This document shows positions 1-11,287 of a stretch of 64,000 nt of DNA, in pieces. Each line of letters begins with the position of its first letter. The stretch's first letter is position 1. The notes below the pieces were generated by a model. The model saw only the letters and a list, made by a program, of their open reading frames with translations. It ran no database searches and was not told the origin of the DNA. The stretch comes from Sipunculus nudus. Its lineage: Eukaryota; Annelida; Sipuncula; Golfingiida; Sipunculidae. The DNA lies in the NCBI GenBank assembly GCA_026874595.1, contig CM049318.1, positions 24,633,456 to 24,697,455 on the forward strand. Reading direction: 5' to 3'. The translations under genes were made by a program, and so were the position numbers.

Positions 1-399
1 TCATACATGATACGATATACAGTATATCGAAATAGATTTTTCACTTCCAGAATATAGCCATCCCGGTTGCAGCGTCTAACCCCTTCAAAATATCTCTTTT
101 GTCCCATAGCCAAAAATATTAACAATGTCACAACTGTTATTACTAGACCTCAAAAAAGGGTCAATGAGCTTATTCCTTGGTTCACTTGACCTCATTCTGC
201 GGTTACCTAGTGGCCTTAGAAGGGAAAAAGTATTGGAATGTTTACCTTAGCTTATGTAACTTCTTCATTTTTAAAGCTAGAGAAGTCTAGTTTCTTTCAT
301 CACGAAGAGTTTAGTTAGTGGTACAAGACAATTAAGGACGCCCTATAGGCCTCATTTTTCATCAATCAGGTTTTATCAATCTCATCAACAGGAACTGAC
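1..399. other. No gene recognised at the left edge
   Basis: AT-rich sequence with no open frame worth reporting. It could hold the upstream part of the Ty3/gypsy remnant that becomes recognisable from about position 400, but I see no LTR in it. Confidence 0.4.
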
Positions 400-597
400 A
401 AGCAGCTAACGCTGCAAGAGCAAGTAATACAGTTGATAGCCAATGAGACCAGCACTCAAGATGTTAACTGGACTTAAAGTCGCCAATTAGAATGTCTAAC
501 TGAGCAGGTGACCAAGCTTTCGCAACTGTTAGCCGAAGCAGGTTAACCGCGGTCAGTTGAACAAAGCGATAACAATACGCAGGGGGCTGCAAGTGGA

Positions 598-918
598 TTG
601 GCTCCGCCCCCGAGGAAAACCTGCTCAAATCCAGGACCGCCACAACTGTGTTTTAGGTGTGACCGGCCTGGCCACTTCAAGATAAATTTTCAAACAGAAA
701 AAAAAAGAAACCACCGCATCTGTTTAACCAAAAAGAGATACCAAACCAAATTAGAGTATTCGGAGAACCACCGGCATAAAGTGTGGATTAATGAAAGAGA
801 TTGTCGTCGACGCCAAAGAACAAAGCTGTCGACTTCCTGGTTGATATGGGTTAGGATATGTCCTTGCTTGACTTTACTTTCTTCCGGAAGCTCTCATATT
901 ATACCAGGTGTAAGCTGA
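598..918 (+). pseudogene. Gypsy gag zinc-knuckle fragment
   Basis: An open stretch whose codons 18-31 carry a nucleocapsid-type zinc knuckle, CFRCDRPGHFKINF. The first two Cys and the His fit CX2CX4HX4C, but the last Cys is replaced by Phe, so metal binding is probably lost. The downstream part enters the aspartic-protease region in a mixed frame and ends at a stop. Zinc knuckles of this kind package element RNA in retroelement Gag proteins. The true start lies upstream and is degraded; this is a fragment, not a gene. Confidence 0.7.
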
Positions 919-1024
919 GGGAGGCGGGATATGAAATCACCACTGCTTCCGGAGAAATGATGGACTTGAAGGAGAGATAGACTTGAAGTTTCGGTTAGGT
1001 AACCAGGTATGAAATCGCATCTTT

Positions 1025-1165
1025 GAGGAGCGTGGTCGCGTATCGGTTAAGGCACTGGACTTGTGACCGCAAGGTCGTAGGTTCCTGTTACGATCTGCCC
1101 GCTGTCTGCACTAAGACTCCAAGGCAAGGTCTTTACCACAAGGATGCACCTTTTTATCACCAAGT
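1025..1165 (+). mobile_element. SINE family A copy, nested in the gypsy remnant
   Basis: A tRNA-like head contains an A-box-like GGTTAAGGCACTGG and, after GTGACCGCAAGG, a B-box-like GTAGGTTCCTG. The body (CACTAAGACTCC, then ACCACAAGGATGC) matches copies at 8215-8575 and 22922-23094(-). The head looks most like a tRNA with anticodon GTG, but it is too degenerate to assign. It occupies the place where the gypsy RT should be. Confidence 0.75.
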
Positions 1166-1542
1166 TAGGTGATGAATGTGAGGAAGCTTTCCGGCATTTG
1201 AAACAGAAGCTAACTACCGCACCTGTGTTTGCTTACTTCCCTCGCCTTGAAGAACTACTGATCCTAGAAACGCATGCTAGTGGGGTCAGGGCTGGAAGCT
1301 GCCTATCACAGATTCAAGATGGACAAGGGCGAGTTGTGGCTTATGCGAGCAAAAGCCTTAGTACAGTCCAGGGGAAATGCTGCTTTCTAATACAGGAATT
1401 GCAAGCAGGGGTGACGTTCGTCAAGTACTTCCGCATGTACTTTAGGGGACCATTTGTCATCAGGACGGACCATGCCTCTATACAATGCCTACTGAACATT
1501 TTGGAACCAGAGGGCATGATAGCTAAGTGGATTTCAGGCTAG
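1144..1542 (+). pseudogene. Gypsy RNase H domain fragment
   Basis: Most of this stretch is the RNase H domain that follows the RT in Ty3/gypsy Pol. Recognisable landmarks are the entry FRHLKQKLTTAPVFAY, the AYASKSLS strand and the RTDHASIQCLL segment, spaced as in the family. The usual first catalytic Asp (in a TDAS-like motif) reads THAS, so activity is probably lost. The first residues come from the inserted SINE rather than from Pol. The domain continues past 1542 in another frame to about 1605. It degrades the RNA strand of the RNA/DNA hybrid in functional elements. Confidence 0.85.
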
Positions 1543-2220
1543 ATACGTATGACTTTACCATTTGACACCATCCTGGAGTAAATCATGAAAATACTGATGG
1601 ATCACTATGTATTATGGCGCTCGGTGGTAATGGCATGACTGTCGTTCAGCAACCACTGAGTCCAAGACAATTTAAGTGACAACAACCAAAGCAGGCCCGT
1701 TAGAGCCAATGGATCCGTAATGAAGCGCTCTACCGTAAATTTGACCAGGATGTCAAGTCAAATACGCTCTTTCAGTTAGTTGGTGGTCCAACTGAAATCC
1801 GCAACAAGATAATGATGCAGCTGCATGATCATAAACAGGTGAACATCTTGCAGTCTCTAAGACACTCCGAAACATCAGACGGCGGTTTTACTGACCTGGA
1901 TTTGGGGGAAACATGGAACAATGGTGCAGACGATGTATTGATTGATAGGACCAGAAACCGAGACTAAAGAGCAACAAGACACCACGCAAATATGAAGTGA
2001 CAGGCTGCACTCTCGACCAAAAAATATAATCAAAGACAGGAGAAGAAGAATGCTGTCATGAGACAGTTTGTCATGCGAATCGGCTAGGAAGATTTGCCCG
2101 TGGATGAGCCGCTGATGTCACGAATAGAAGGATCCAGAACCAAGATGTACCTCCAGGAATACCAACAGTCCCGTATGGATGAAACCCCTTGGAGGCACAG
2201 AGGACACCCATTGATGTATA

Positions 2221-2520
2221 TTTGAATGTGCTCAACATTTATCTTTAATCGCAGCTCCGGGTTTGCTTCGGCATTGTCTTAACATTTGACGACTTGCTCA
2301 AGACGAATAATATATCTGTAGTGAAATTCAACATAATCACACACGCTACTCTAACAAAAAAAGGGATACATGTAGAATCCTCAAGGGGTCTGTAGAGTGG
2401 AGCCAGTGGGGAACCCTTAAAGGTTCCAGGTAGTACCCTCCTGTGAGACATTTCGGTGAACCCTCTCCGGGGGGCCTTTGGGGAACACTGAGGGTTCTTT
2501 ATGTCACCCTTGTAATAGGT
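2221..2520. other. Intergenic, nothing recognised
   Basis: No supported gene. It contains a short local duplication of a GG(T/G)GAACCCTTAAGG-like sequence around 2405-2500. Confidence 0.4.
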
Positions 2521-2526
2521 ATTGTT

Positions 2527-2576
2527 ATATATATATATATAGTGCGCATATATATGAATATATATATATATATGTA
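2527..2576. repeat. (TA)n microsatellite
   Basis: Two adjoining runs of TA dinucleotides broken by GTGCGC. Confidence 0.9.
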
Positions 2577-2593
2577 TGTATATTTGACATGGG

Positions 2594-2711
2594 TAGATTA
2601 CTTGATATATGTAATCGATTACGATTACTATTCCTTTGATAGTAAACGATTACGATTACATTTTCGATAACCAAATTAAGTTAATGTAATTGATTAGGAT
2701 TACGATTACTT
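2594..2711. repeat. Degenerate TAATCGATTACGATTAC repeat block 1
   Basis: Several imperfect iterations of GTAATCGATTACGATTAC next to a TA microsatellite. The same pattern recurs at 4180-4310 and 9345-9500, suggesting it is the terminal part of one repeat family. Confidence 0.75.
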
Positions 2712-2719
2712 TATGACTA

Positions 2720-4009
2720 CTTCATAAAGAAATCAAGAATTCAGCCACGATTACAAACCTCATTATTGTAAAAAAAAGGAAACACAAGAATTGTATACCA
2801 TCCCCTTTATAAAACGCATCAAAGAAAGGATAACTTATATAGTATACAGATCCAATAGTTAGTCTCATTATGATGTGAGTTAGATAAAATAGTCAGAAGA
2901 ATTACTATAAATGATTTTTGTCACTTCAAATGCTTGTTGCACTTAATTAACATAAGTCTTGAATTCGTGATTTCGCAGGGTTGCTCATTGAAAACTAATG
3001 CAGGTTGCGAGCTTGTCCGGGCTAAAAGCTGGCATATGTGGGGCGGAGTAGGCAACATGATTCAAATGTTGGTTTTTGCGAGCCGAAAAATGTGGTTGTA
3101 GTAACAGTGTTCACCTTTACCAGTAAATAATGCCCAGTTTGTTCACGTTCATTCGAATATTCTATTTTCTGGAGGGAGTTGACTGTATATAAACGTGTTG
3201 AGCTGGTGAAATCTTAATTCTCTATTTTTTTACAGATTCATTTTTGAAGTTCACACTGGGCATGATGTTGTACAAATATACCTGACCATAATGTTGTATG
3301 TTTAGACTGTTCAGTCCTGTAGGCTTACACTTGTGGCCAGTCTCTCATATAACATAACATGGCTTAGGGTATAGAGCATCAGCATGATTACCTGTGCCCT
3401 AATAGAAGCCACGACAGGGGCTATATCTGACTTTGTTAAAAAATTAGATATAGCTTTACATAACACGCAAAGTCTGAGGTGTTCTCCTCGTTGATCTATC
3501 AAAGACCATTGGATGGCTTTGATCAATGCATGGGAAATCACAGCATGCAACAAATGAGCCATGCTCTTTTGAAATCTATCTCTGTGATCACCTCCTGGAT
3601 AAGAGCTGGGATCCCTATGTAGTCCAATGAAATATCTAATTCTATATCTCCATGGAAGTACCACACCTTTCCCCCTTTTTAGTTATTTATCTTAACATTA
3701 CTGTTGTTTTATGCATTTAAGCCATGTTTGGTTCTGAACATATATTTGTTTGTGTGGTCAAGATATTGTACAGAATATATGTTTATGCTCATATACCAAT
3801 GGTTGATTTACTCAGGAGGTAACTAGTAGGAAAATATTACCTGGCTTACTAAAACTGCTAATTTCTGCAGTACCAATTACACAATTATGAATAGCTAAGA
3901 GCTATTATATAGTTTGTTTTTTCACAATGGTCTTTAATTAAGTTATAATGCCTATACTAAATACGCTAGAAATTAAAATGCTGGTTTCATTTATTCCTAC
4001 CCAAGTATT
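2720..4009. other. Intergenic, no clear gene
   Basis: AT-rich and non-coding in appearance apart from one minus-strand open frame at 3311-3664, listed separately. Confidence 0.4.
3311..3664 (-). CDS. Unrecognised minus-strand ORF, 117 codons
   Basis: An open frame with even amino-acid composition and no low-complexity bias, unusual for this AT-rich neighbourhood. I recognise no domain. The predicted protein has a basic N-terminus and a hydrophobic C-terminal third; it could be a decayed exon or transposon remnant, or chance. No splice-site or promoter evidence supports it. Confidence 0.15.
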   Translation of the reverse strand: MVLPWRYRIRYFIGLHRDPSSYPGGDHRDRFQKSMAHLLHAVISHALIKAIQWSLIDQRGEHLRLCVLCKAISNFLTKSDIAPVVASIRAQVIMLMLYTLSHVMLYERLATSVSLQD

Positions 4010-4179
4010 TTTTATGGCTGTTAGGAGTCACACCAGCTACATACTTCCATCTTAATAATTTTTTTTATCAGTATTAAAAATGAAAGATAAATGTTCTGGG
4101 AAACATAAGCTCTAGCTGTTTATGAATTTTAAATACAAAGGTAACCAATGTTATCATATCTAATTGTCATAATAACGGT

Positions 4180-4310
4180 TACATTTGTAGATTTATTGAT
4201 TCCGATTACAATTAAATTCCTTTTAATATATATAATCGATTAAGATTACGATTACTTAAAAAGGTAATCGATTGTAATTGATAACGATTCCTGATAACGA
4301 TAGCCCGATG
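4180..4310. repeat. Degenerate TAATCGATTACGATTAC repeat block 2
   Basis: Iterations of AATCGATTAAGATTACGATTAC and variants, directly followed by a TA microsatellite. Confidence 0.75.
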
Positions 4311-4312
4311 TC

Positions 4313-4326
4313 TGATATATAAATAT

Positions 4327-4388
<62 letters not shown>
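4313..4388. repeat. (TA)n microsatellite
   Basis: Nearly uninterrupted TA dinucleotides; the open frame across it is an artefact of the repeat. Confidence 0.95.
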
Positions 4389-4391
<3 letters not shown>

Positions 4392-4926
4392 AATAAAATT
4401 TTACTCAGATCTAATTCAACCGCACACAACTGAAATAACGTAAAGTTAGTCAGATGAATCAGCAATGCCAAAGTTTAAGGAAATAAGCAAGAGTTTTCAA
4501 AGATAGAACAAATAATAACATAGTTATGAAGAACTATTTAACTAATTTGAAGAATGAACATAGAGCTTCAAGACATGGTTCCAATGTATGACAAGTAAAA
4601 GTTACAAAGCAATTTCTGCATACCTTTAGCATGCTATATTTAAGACACATGAAGCAGCAAGCAGGCGAATTTGAATGCAACGGACAGACATATGTTAAAC
4701 CAAACTTGAGTTTTCACCAGAAAACAAATATGATTGACATACAAGACGAACAGATGGAAGGACAAGGTGATTAACATAGAACATACGCTTTATCAAGGAG
4801 GATCCTACTAATCACACATGGTTTTAGGACACATATGTCACCAACGTAGCGAAACTGAATGTTTCCGTATAATTAGTCAGTCTCAAAATAAGCAAAAAAA
4901 TCTAGATAAAAAATAGAAGTAAATAC

Positions 4927-5525
4927 AGGTGGTTTCATCAGTCTTCAGGAACTAAAGAAATCAATCATAATCAATTCAGGACACCGGAAGAAAACACAGC
5001 TTGGATTGACATAACTGCTGTCATTTGATGGTCTCCAAAAACAGAAAAAAAATGTAAAACAAATATAGAAACTAGGGACCTATGTGTCTCAAGGCTCAGC
5101 TGGAAGGTTGATGGGCTTTTTCAAAACTGGTCAAGTGGTCAGTTGGAAGCCAACCTGTCTACCCAAACTGAAGCTATCATCCATAAACTAATATGTAAAA
5201 GGATGGGCTCTTTAACCTTGAATTTGCAATCCATGCATTTTTTTATCAAGAAAGTGGAGGTTTATTTCCCAAACGCCTAATTGGGGGGGGGGGGGGGAGG
5301 GCTATCTGCAAGCCCCATAGATCCAAGGATATAGGTCATAGTGACCTAATTTCAGGTTTCCATTTTTATTGACCTCCCTGAAAGTTTCTTCTAAGTCGAG
5401 CGGTTATGAGTTGTGCAATTTGTACCCTACTAACAGAAAAACGGACCCTCGGACGGCCGGACGGACAACGGACAAAGCGCTCAGCTATACCTTATTTGAA
5501 TTTCAGTTCGCTGAGCTAAAACATT
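4927..5525 (-). repeat. AGCTCAG-hairpin repeat, single monomer, inverted
   Basis: On the minus strand it begins with TTTTAGCTCAGCGAACTG, then a CCGTCCG-rich stretch (GTCCGTTGTCCGTCCGG), then a monomer with the landmarks TGGAAACCTGAAATTAGGT and GATCTATGGGGCTTG. These match the direct arrays at 51489-52980 and 57968-59021. Confidence 0.75.
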
Positions 5526-6560
5526 GCAGGTGCTAGCATCACTAAATTTGTGGATTAGAAATCAGTCATCAAGAACACTATTGGCTCGAGCTAAATGTTG
5601 GCTATCTCCATTGACTAAGATTTTACAGCTAGTAAATATTAAATTGTTCAGTTATTTCACTTAAATTATACCAGAGCAAAGGTCTCGTTCATACGGTTCG
5701 GGTTCGATTAATTTTGACTGGGTCACAGGAATTGAAAAATTACAATCTCAGAAACGGTTAATATCACCAAGCTCAATGCAAATTTCGGTCATATTACTCA
5801 TTTTTGTTCATATTTTCGAGGCGCCATCCGCACCAACCTACATTTATAAACAAACAAAATTCGTTATTTAGCCTCTTCGGCTTCAACATTACAAGTATTT
5901 AGATTAAATGTGAAGCTGAATCGTTTACTTTTTTTTACCAAACCAAAATCTTATGGTAGGAATTTATCTATTGTAAGAAATAATGTGTATAAAATCTTAG
6001 ATCTTATGTGTTAGACAAATATGAATGAAAAATATGAATGTCCTTTATTCGCTTTCGATAGGCATCTCATAAATATATCAGCTTTAGAAAAGTATTGTAG
6101 GCATATACTTTCAGTGTGTATAAACCGATCTGATACAGGCATTGTGTCTCTATCTATAAATAGGCCAGAATGTATCTATAGCTTCTGCAGACTACCAACT
6201 GTATCAGATTTGGAAACAGGTTAGGATTCACTCAGTGCAGTTGCAACTGCCTTCCTTTGCAGAGCTTGGTCAGTCCGGTGAACCTGACTGAAGAGACTGA
6301 GGTATGATGCATCGGCCTGTTTGGGCTTTCAATGCATTTATTTGGCTTTTTTTCGTACAAAAACTAGTATTGTGATTTGACATGTCAACCTGAAAATGTA
6401 TATGCATCTCAGATAGCTGTATACAAGACTTGTGGCGTCAGCTACAATATTTTCATTTTTTTTATTCCATGCATCTGTGCACATAGCTCTAGAGTGGTTT
6501 GAAGTACATGTAATAAACTTTGCAGGTTCGTCAACCTATATCTTAGATGGCTTTCTAGTA

Positions 6561-7480
6561 AAAAGTAATAATTTATTGGCCAATCAGAGTATTAAGATTA
6601 TGACATTTCTATGACACACCTACCAGGGGACTGCAATTTAAAGTTACCTATATTTGTTAATTAAATCTTATTTTCAAGGCTCTTACAAAATGACTTCTAA
6701 AAAGGCGAAGACACAAGGCATCATTTTTACTTAAGCTATTCACCATACCCTCATGAAGTTTTAGTCATTATTAATGTTTTTCGGATAGGAGTGGCCGGAT
6801 ATGGCATGTATAACGAGCCGCAAGTATTAAATTTGAGTTACTCTTATGTAGAATGCAGTGAGTTGTTTCCTAAAGGGCAACCACATACAAAAATCAGCAG
6901 TACACGGACAGGATCATGATAAACAAATGGTGTAACCAACCAGACGACAAGCGAGCTCAGTAGTCATGTCAGAGGTAAACTGACAGGCATGTCGAATTGA
7001 TAAAATGGTGAGATATGCGAGATCGTTTGCCTAGTGTTGCATTTTGGAATTTTTTTCATCTGAATACTTTAACTCGAAGTATTTTTCCATTTATCCTGGC
7101 TTTGAAAACTATAAAATGGTCACAGACTAAGCCCTTATTTATATTATACATGTATTCTGATAGTATTCGTCATGCAAAGGGGACGACAGTTCCGTTATGA
7201 GATATTCCAAAACTACTCAAGCACTATCCTGGTAAAACAAGTAATGTGCCACGAAACGCCTGAAACTTATATTACGAAAAAAATATTTAGATATACATGT
7301 GGGATTTTTAAAATTTAATAAAACATGATTTTTTATTCAATATAACATGATTTATATCCCAAAAATAGTCTCTGCACTGGAAGTTAAGTATCAGTAAAAC
7401 ATTATAATTAATACATATATACACATTATATGAATATAAACTAAATAACTTGAACCTATAACTTTAATTAAGATATATTA
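6561..7480. other. Intergenic, nothing recognised
   Basis: AT-rich with scattered short frames and no domain. Confidence 0.4.
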
Positions 7481-7486
7481 TTGGAC

Positions 7487-7882
7487 CGGCTTTTGTGGTT
7501 CAGCGGTAGAGCACAGGACTGAAAGCCGGGAGATCGTTGGTTCGAATCTCAGCCGAGGCGGTCGGCCCCCACCCAGGGTGAGCGCTCTGCAGGCTTCGCG
7601 GGAAGGCTGTGTCCCATAGTCGTGTATCACTCACATACGAGTGCGTCTTTTGGGGGCTCCTCTGTGTTATTACCTAGCAATGTGGAAGATTACACACCCA
7701 GGACCCGCAGGTGCGGTAAACACCGGACCAGGATGACACCAGGATACAACAGCAAAATTATGGGAAGCGAGTGTTTCCACCCTGTCAAGAAGTAACAAAC
7801 CAAAATGGAAACTCTGCAGATGTACATACTTAGGTTAAGGATTAGATAAGTCAGAATTAAAAATGGATGCGGTTACCTCCAC
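7487..7882 (+). mobile_element. SINE family B, full-length copy
   Basis: A tRNA-derived head (about 7490-7560) shows an A-box-like TGGTTCAGCGGTAGAGC and a good B box, GGTTCGAATCTC. The body runs through GAGTGCGTCTTTTGGGG and AGGACCCGCAGGTGCGGTA to a tail region, CTTAGGTTAAGGATTAGATA. The body is repeated in inverted orientation at 45713-45992. The anticodon stem pairs badly, so this is a SINE rather than a working tRNA gene. The RNA polymerase III promoter boxes are inferred from their sequence. Confidence 0.85.
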
Positions 7883-7934
7883 AAAAAAATATTTGTCATG
7901 GAGCAAGAGACTGCCTTTGAAAGGAAAAGCAATA

Positions 7935-8030
7935 CACTAGGACTCGACGAAGATATAGTTGGACTCGAACTACAAAGTATCTGATTTCGACTCGGATTCG
8001 ACTAACTTGGCCTCAGACCCGTCATTAACA
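7935..8030. repeat. Degenerate GACTCG/GATTCG hexamer tract
   Basis: Loose iterations of GACTCGA/GATTCGAC; a similar but longer tract lies at 35375-35680. Confidence 0.55.
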
Positions 8031-8214
8031 TTCTGATAGCGTACCTCCATTTTTGTCATTATTAATTACGATTAACTCACTTTTGCATTTTTGCGCCATA
8101 TTGACTCTCAACGCCATCTTGTGATCATGAAGCGAAATGTAACGTTCGAGCAAGGTTACATTGAATGTTTTAAAAGAGGAGGATGCTTTACAAGTAATGG
8201 TTTTAGTTTAGGAT

Positions 8215-8575
8215 GGCGCTCCCGCTTTTATGCATTCTCTATCATATGAATAATCCATACAACAAGGAGGTATACCCGCAAGGCTGTGGGTACAAGTCCC
8301 GTTCTGGGCTCCCTCTACACTAAGACTCCTGGCCAAAGTTTTCACCACATAGGTGCGCCTTCTCGAACCAAGAGTTAATTGGTACTGGTCAGACATGGAC
8401 GGCAGGCAAGTGTAAAACGAGTAAGTGTTTAGCGCCTGTTATAGCTGATTCGGTTGTATGCTCCTAAGAGAGCGGAGAAAAATTACACGGTAGGTAGCCA
8501 AAGCGTAAAATTGGATTAAACTGACTTTGTCGATGATAACGACTATAAAAGTTTACCTTTACCTTTTATACCTGG
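8215..8575 (+). mobile_element. SINE family A, long copy
   Basis: A degenerate tRNA-like head (GCAAGGCTGTGGGTACAAG) leads into the family body (CACTAAGACTCC, CACCACATAGGTGCGCC) and a longer 3' part ending in a TTTACCTTTACC tail. This copy shows how far the family extends beyond the truncated copies. The minus-strand frame through it is a shadow. Confidence 0.75.
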
Positions 8576-8579
8576 ATAT

Positions 8580-9190
8580 GGTATTCTTGCGGGGGCTCGT
8601 GTTTCGCCTGAAATAAATAACGGATAACTAATTAAACTTACTGAGAATAGACATGCATCACTTGTACCAGCAGCAGCAAAACACCTGCCGAACCAAGCAT
8701 CTTCTAAGTGTTCCACGTCTGTGTGATATGCAGGTTGCCATTATGCGATCCTTGTTCCTATCAGGCCGATGCTTTACTCTACCTGCAGTCGCGAGATTGG
8801 TTTACTGATCAGACGGAACGATGAGGAAGGGAAAAAAAGCAGGTCTCCTTAGTGAACCTTACAGGATTTATATACTCTGCCATCGGATGGAGCAGCATAC
8901 GCCATGAAAATGTTTTTATGGTTCAGGAGAATGTGTCTATAAAGAGTCGCGACACATTCCAATAACCATTTATGTTTTGCTTACATTTGTCTAAAGGGTT
9001 TATATCGTGCGACTCATCATTAACAACAATTGTAGGGGTATAAGATATTTGTTGTGCAATCGGTTGTGGAAAATAATATGTCACTTTTTTAGAATAATCA
9101 AAATATTTCCTACGCAAGGACAGTGTGCATTCATCCTATTTCGCATGAGCTTGTGTATGTGTGTGTTTGTGTGTTCATGTGTGTTTGTTC
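8580..9190. other. Intergenic, nothing recognised
   Basis: No supported gene; a TGTGTG-rich stretch lies at about 9154-9190. Confidence 0.4.
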
Positions 9191-9344
9191 ACAGCATAAC
9201 GATTGCTGCCAGGAGTGCCACCCGCAGCATACTTTTCTCTTAATTATTTTATGTGTTAAACATGAATGGTTAGTGTTCTAGGAAACATTAACTGTAGATA
9301 TTTATAATTGGAAATACAAGAGTAACCAATGTAATCATATCTTA

Positions 9345-9500
9345 TTGTCATGATAACGATTACATAGGGAGAGTAATTGATTCATATATTATTTTAAATG
9401 AATTCATTAAAATATATGTAATCGATTACGATTACAATTACTTAATACATGTAATCGATTGTAATTCTTTACGATTACTGATTACGATTAACCGATAAAA
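9345..9500. repeat. Degenerate TAATCGATTACGATTAC repeat block 3
   Basis: Contains GTAATCGATTACGATTAC and several variants and is followed directly by TA microsatellites (9509-9552 and 9578-9602). Confidence 0.75.
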
Positions 9501-9504
9501 ATTG

Positions 9505-9508
<4 letters not shown>

Positions 9509-9555
<47 letters not shown>

Positions 9556-9572
9556 TAACCATGCTAGTTCAT

Positions 9573-9602
<30 letters not shown>
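9509..9602. repeat. Two (TA)n microsatellites
   Basis: TA runs at 9509-9552 and 9578-9602 separated by a short unique spacer. Confidence 0.9.
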
Positions 9603-9603
<1 letters not shown>

Positions 9604-10074
9604 AAGTAAGTAAAGCGTCACTAAGTCCTTACTATACCGCACACAAAGCTAGATAACCAGAGATCACGCGCTTGCCGGAAATGACATAATCTTAGTCAGA
9701 TGAATGACCAATGCCAAAGGTGAAGAAGAATGAAGAAAATTACATCGTGATATGTTTTGGTAACCTTAACAAACTGTATAAATGCTAAATATGAGACACA
9801 TGAACGAGCAAGTAGGCGAGATTGAGGACAAAGGACAGACATATATTAATCCAAACTAGAGTTATCACCAGGAAACAAATATAACGCACATACGGAAGGA
9901 CAGTCAGACGGACGGACAGGGTGATTAACATAGGACATCCAGCTATTCAAGCAGGGCCCTACTAAACACTCAAGGTTTTAGGACGTATATGTTAGAAATG
10001 AAACGAACCTGATAGTTTTTATATAATTTACCAGTCTTAAAGAAGGGAAAAATGTATAAAAAAAGAAGCAAATA

Positions 10075-10695
10075 CAGGTGGCACCACCAGTCTTCAGGAA
10101 CGGAAGAAATAAATCAAAATCAATAAAAACACCAGGATTCAGAACATCAGAAGTGCCACAGCTGAAAACTTAAATAACTGCTGTCATTTGATGTCTAAAA
10201 AAAACAGAAAAAATACAAAAATTAGAAACTATTCATCCGTGTGTCTAGACGATCAGCTAGGGTTTGATGAGCTTTTCAAAAATATGGGTCAAGTGGTCGG
10301 TTGAAAGTCAACCTGTCTACCCAAACTGAAGTTATCCTCCATTAAATAATTTGTGAATTGATGGGCTCTTTAACCTTGACCTTTCACAAAGAGACCCCAA
10401 AATTGTAATCCATGCATTATTTATCAAGAAAGCGGAGGTTTTGTTTCAAACTTTTAATTATTCGGGGAGGGGGGGTACTTACAAGCCCCATATCTTGGAG
10501 GATATGTGTCACAGTGACCTACCTTCAGGTTTCCAAAGAAATTTTCTATTGACCTCCCTGAAAGGTTCTTCTTAGTCCAGTGATTATGAGTTGTGCGATT
10601 TGTGCCCTGCTAACTGACAGACGGACCCTCGGACGGCCGGACGGACAAATGGCCATAACTATACTTTATTTGACTTTCAGTAATCTGAGCAAAAG
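10075..10695 (-). repeat. AGCTCAG-hairpin repeat, single monomer, inverted
   Basis: Same layout as 4927-5525 on the minus strand: start TTTTGCTCAGATTACTGAAAG, CCGTCCG-rich part, then the monomer body. Confidence 0.7.
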
Positions 10696-11236
10696 GAAAG
10701 GCAGGAGCTAGCATCACTAAATTTGTAGATAAAAACAGAGTCAGCAGGAACACCGTATTGGCTAGAGCTTCATGTTGGCTATCTGCATTGACTTATTTTA
10801 CAGCTAGTAAAAAAATTGTTCAGTTATTTCAATAAAATGACACCAGAGAAAAGCTCTCTCAAGTTTGATCATACTGTTCTGGTTCGATTAATTTTGGCCG
10901 AATCACAGGAATTGGAACTCAGTCATATAATCATTTAGGTATACTGACATTATAATCTCAGAAACGGCTAATATCACCAAGCTCACTGCAAATGTCGGTC
11001 ACATTAATTATGTTATATTTTCAAGGCGCAATCTACATCAACCTACCTTTACAAGCAGACAAAACTCGCTGTTAGGCTCTCCAGCTTCTACATTACAAGT
11101 ATTTTATGATGAAACTGCGAAGCTGAATTGTTTATTTTTCTACCCCCAAAAAATTATCCTAAGGTAGGAATTTATCTATTGTAAGAAAATATGCGTAATA
11201 TATCTTAGATCTTAGGTGTAAGATAAAGCCATGAAT

Positions 11237-11237
11237 A

Positions 11238-11287
<50 letters not shown>
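11237..11287. repeat. (TA)n(TG)n compound microsatellite
   Basis: A TA run passing directly into TG dinucleotides. Confidence 0.95.

Larger units (their letters stand above)
400..2220 (+). mobile_element. Decayed Ty3/gypsy-type retrotransposon, internal region
   Basis: Fragments of gag and pol follow one another in the usual Ty3/gypsy order: a gag zinc-knuckle region (598-735), an aspartic-protease-like stretch (about 800-1010), an RNase H domain (about 1165-1605, shifting frame near 1540), and an integrase N-terminal-like region (about 1690-1870). The reverse-transcriptase core that should lie between protease and RNase H is missing; a tRNA-derived SINE sits exactly there (1025-1165). Stops and frame changes occur throughout: the protease motif reads D-M-G followed by a stop instead of D-T/S-G. 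No LTRs were found, so the ends are approximate. The element is dead and old. Confidence 0.8.
4010..6560. repeat. Large interspersed segment, copy 1
   Basis: About 2.5 kb that is collinear with 9200-12125. Shared landmarks include AAATACAAAGGTAACCAATG (4131), the TAATCGATTACGATTAC block, a TA microsatellite (4313-4388), a G-run (5283-5297), CGGACGGCCGGACGGAC (about 5450) and CCATGCATCTG near 6466. It is diverged by many substitutions and indels, so the duplication is old or both are copies of one transposable element. It embeds a minus-oriented copy of the AGCTCAG hairpin repeat (4927-5525). Confidence 0.8.

Noticed and set aside
7490-7562. Possible functional tRNA gene (good A- and B-box-like sequences)
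   Set aside because: The anticodon stem does not pair and a long conserved SINE body follows, shared with 45713-45992; it is a SINE head.
8208-8396. Minus-strand 62-codon ORF
   Set aside because: It is the reverse translation of a SINE family A copy.
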